From NCBI RefSeq assembly GCF_017562075.2, contig NC_054084.1:38317499-38381498 (forward strand): a stretch of 64,000 bases of DNA. The letters run 5' to 3'. Numbering within the stretch: position 1 is the stretch's first letter; each line of letters opens with the position of its first letter. A program made the translations under genes and the position numbers. This DNA comes from Anopheles merus (taxonomy: Eukaryota > Arthropoda > Insecta > Diptera > Culicidae). The notes beneath the pieces are model-generated. The model saw nothing but the letters and a program-made list of their open reading frames with translations. It searched no databases and was not told where the DNA came from. This document shows, piece after piece, positions 61,701 to 64,000 of this stretch.

Positions 61701-64000
61701 TCAAACAAGACTGCGTTTGTTTCATTCATTGAAACTTAAAATGAGATCGACATCACTTGCTAGTGTGCAATAACATTAAACATTTCAATCAAAAGATCAT
61801 TCGTCAAAAAAGATGTTGTTTTGAAGTCCTTGTTCAGAAGAGCCCTGGGTTTGTACATACAACGTCACGAATAAAACGATTTTTTTTGGCTCTTCAAAAC
61901 GCAAACCATTCGTTCTAGAGATAAGTTTTTTGGTGGGAAAAGAGAGGTTTTTACTAACATAATATTCCACTGCTATTCTTGTGTTTGGCTTCTTTCTCGT
62001 CTTTTCCAATCAATCCGTATCGTTCATCAAAGCTTCATAGGTGCTAGCGTTTGAAAAACCATTTCATCCTCTTAAGCACAGTGAAACGTGTCCCAAGGAT
62101 TATGAAATGAAAAAGTTGTTAAAAATCTATGCCAAAGAACATGTAAAATTTGCAAACAAGGAAAGCAATGGTATAGCAAGGTTGCAAAAAAAATCTTTTA
62201 TCATCCAGTTGTAGAGAGTGCAATAATAATGGAATAATTTCCTTTTGAGTGCAATAAATTATTTTCAGATTTTTTGTAATATCTCGTGGCCTATTCAGCT
62301 GGACCAAAAGCACTTGCGATGTTGTTGGCACTTTATCTCACTATCATATCATGAGAAAAGGAATGATCGTGCTTCTTGTCGAATTTGTAAGAGGTATCCT
62401 AAATTAATCGTTTTGAGCATTTCAAGCAAAGTAAATGAATCAAAAACAAAACTCAATTATCGTGCACAATTGATCAAAATTTCGATGAAGTGCAATATTC
62501 TCTAAGTACAATAAGTTATAACCTTTTTAGTTAGTAAAGTTATCATTTTTGAATAATCGGATTATAGCATTTATTTCTCTTTACATTGTTTTTTAATTAT
62601 GAATAAAATTTAAATCGATAAATCGATCCATCCTACTTGAACTGATGCTATTGAAACATTCGAATCATCCGAGAGGTGCCATTTATTTGAGCACGAAGGA
62701 AACATAAGACAAAATTTATGACATTATTTTGAATTATCTGTACATGGTGTCTAATCCGTGCCGTTGTATCGTTTCCACAAGCATAACAACAGACGGTACA
62801 TCAGCAGCACGACAAATGGAGCATGATGTTGCAGCCAGTGTCTCGAGATACCGGAGATGCTTTGGCGTTGCATCTTCAGCTTCACTGAAATTGCAATCAG
62901 TGCCACAACTAGCATAGGTCCACACCATGGGACAACAAAACCAGGCACAAAGCAACTTTTGCCATAAACAGTTGCTTTGCTCTATCCTATTGTTCAATCG
63001 ATGGGTAAGCTTCGAAAGAAATCGAAAGGGATGCAGAACTGCATGGCACGGAAAATGGCAAATGGAGGTGAAGAGATGATTTTTCATTGTTGAAAAGTTT
63101 CACAGATTTTGGTAGCAGCAAGTATGTGTGTTCGTGCAATTTGAGTGATTTTTAATGCAAACTTCCCATGTTAGTTTTGTGTAGGGCCAAACTAATGAAT
63201 GCGAACTGATTTTGGCGATTTCGCTGCTTGCTCTCTTCTGGGTAGAAATTTTCTATGTGAATCTTGGTGGGCGTTGCGCTGGTCTTGATAGTGCTCACAA
63301 CATATTTGTGCCAACAGTACAATGGCTACAATCCGAAAAGTGAAAGAAAAATGGCTGTCTAGAGGATTTTTGCAACAAGTGCAGGTTTGCGTTGGCAAAT
63401 TTTGTAGTCAAAATTTGCAAAAGAAAAAGTTGAAGAAGAAGAAAAAGGTTTATAGAAGCAAGCTTGAATTTCAATTTAAAACAAAACGGTATGAAATTAA
63501 TTGTTTCAATTGTTTAGTTTCAAAACTTCTTAGTATGTTTAAACAGCTCTTTTCTATTATGTGTCAAATTTAATCTTAAAAAATCAGCATTATGTGTCTA
63601 TTCCTTTTTAGCCTCCTATTATGTTTCTTTGCATGGGAATAACCTTAAAGGAAAAACCTGAATAACCTTCCTGTACAGATTTTCAAGCCTTTGCCTTGCG
63701 GTAGTCACATTTTGCTAGTTGCGTGTTACCATTAGTGCGAAGCGTGACAATGATGATGTCATTTAATTTAATTGTGGTTCATCACTACCGGATTCAACTC
63801 TACATTCGGTGTGCATAGACTAAACCATCGTCCTCACTGCCACTGTGAAACGTTCACTACGAGAATAGTGTAAATATTTAACGAGACCCTAATTTAGCTC
63901 ATTTTTGGGGAATTTAAAGCAATGAAACGAGGCGAAAGCAACATCATCCTGCGTGGGACTCATTTTCGGGCCAATGGTGGTTAAATAACATGAAGTTCCT
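55789..64000. other. upstream cadherin intron, no recognised gene
   Basis: More than 8 kb without a recognisable cadherin repeat motif. Several minus-strand frames are moderately protein-like (57741-58016, 59324-59533, 59850-60062, 61159-61518, 62734-63087), but none has a recognised domain and they do not form a clear spliced series. They could be chance or the remains of an unrecognised intronic gene. Confidence 0.5.
57158..57460. repeat. 303-bp segment with short inverted ends, possible MITE
   Basis: The left end is TGGGGGTAAAATCGACA; the reversed right end is TGGGGGTAGATCCGACA, with 14 of 17 matching. The interior is AT-rich without an ORF. No convincing target duplication was seen, so a transposon origin is only suggested. 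Confidence 0.4.

Overview
The window looks like an insect nuclear genome, most likely a mosquito and probably Anopheles. It is AT-rich and intron-dominated. It carries one large minus-strand neural-cadherin gene of dipteran type, several transposon classes, and many microsatellites. The genus is inferred from the cadherin and from a SINE-like sequence recognised from memory; no search was run.

Host gene. Eight internal exons of an N-cadherin gene lie on the minus strand at 55788-55673, 55511-55347, 41270-41133, 40339-36720, 36121-35951, 35857-35616, 35517-35308 and 35075-34902. All junctions have GT/AG sites and phases agree throughout. Together they encode at least five complete cadherin repeats, a membrane-proximal domain, EGF and laminin-G modules, one transmembrane helix split across two exons, and most of a catenin-binding tail. 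Neither the 5' exons (beyond 64000) nor the terminal exon (expected below 34902) was found. The divergent tail fits the CadN2 paralogue better than CadN. At the end of the second visible exon the reading frame runs on through the splice donor for 87 codons, adds a hydrophobic helix and stops, which could be a short membrane-anchored isoform.

Mobile DNA. From 20.4 to 31.3 kb there is a three-layer nest, with every layer on the minus strand. A tRNA-type SINE-like sequence is split by a 5'-truncated non-LTR retrotransposon with a (TAA)n tail. That element's reverse-transcriptase ORF is in turn split by an 8.4-kb BEL/Pao element (21465-29905) with 316-bp LTRs differing at one base and a 5-bp target duplication. 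The BEL gag-pol frame carries several stops and frameshifts, while its env-like ORF is intact. Elsewhere there are a 516-bp non-autonomous hAT element with a perfect 8-bp duplication in the intron between exons 4 and 5, a single terminus of the same hAT family near 6.9 kb, a 200-bp Tc1/mariner-type MITE near 1.9 kb, and a truncated RTE fragment at 47.8 kb.

Layout. 1-20.4 kb: noncoding DNA, a presumed large cadherin intron or 3' flank, with small repeats. 20.4-31.4 kb: the transposon nest. 31.4-34.9 kb: noncoding. 34.9-41.3 kb: the cadherin exon cluster. 41.3-55.3 kb: a 14-kb intron. 55.3-55.8 kb: two cadherin exons. 55.8-64 kb: upstream intron with no recognised gene. No tRNA, rRNA or CRISPR feature was seen.
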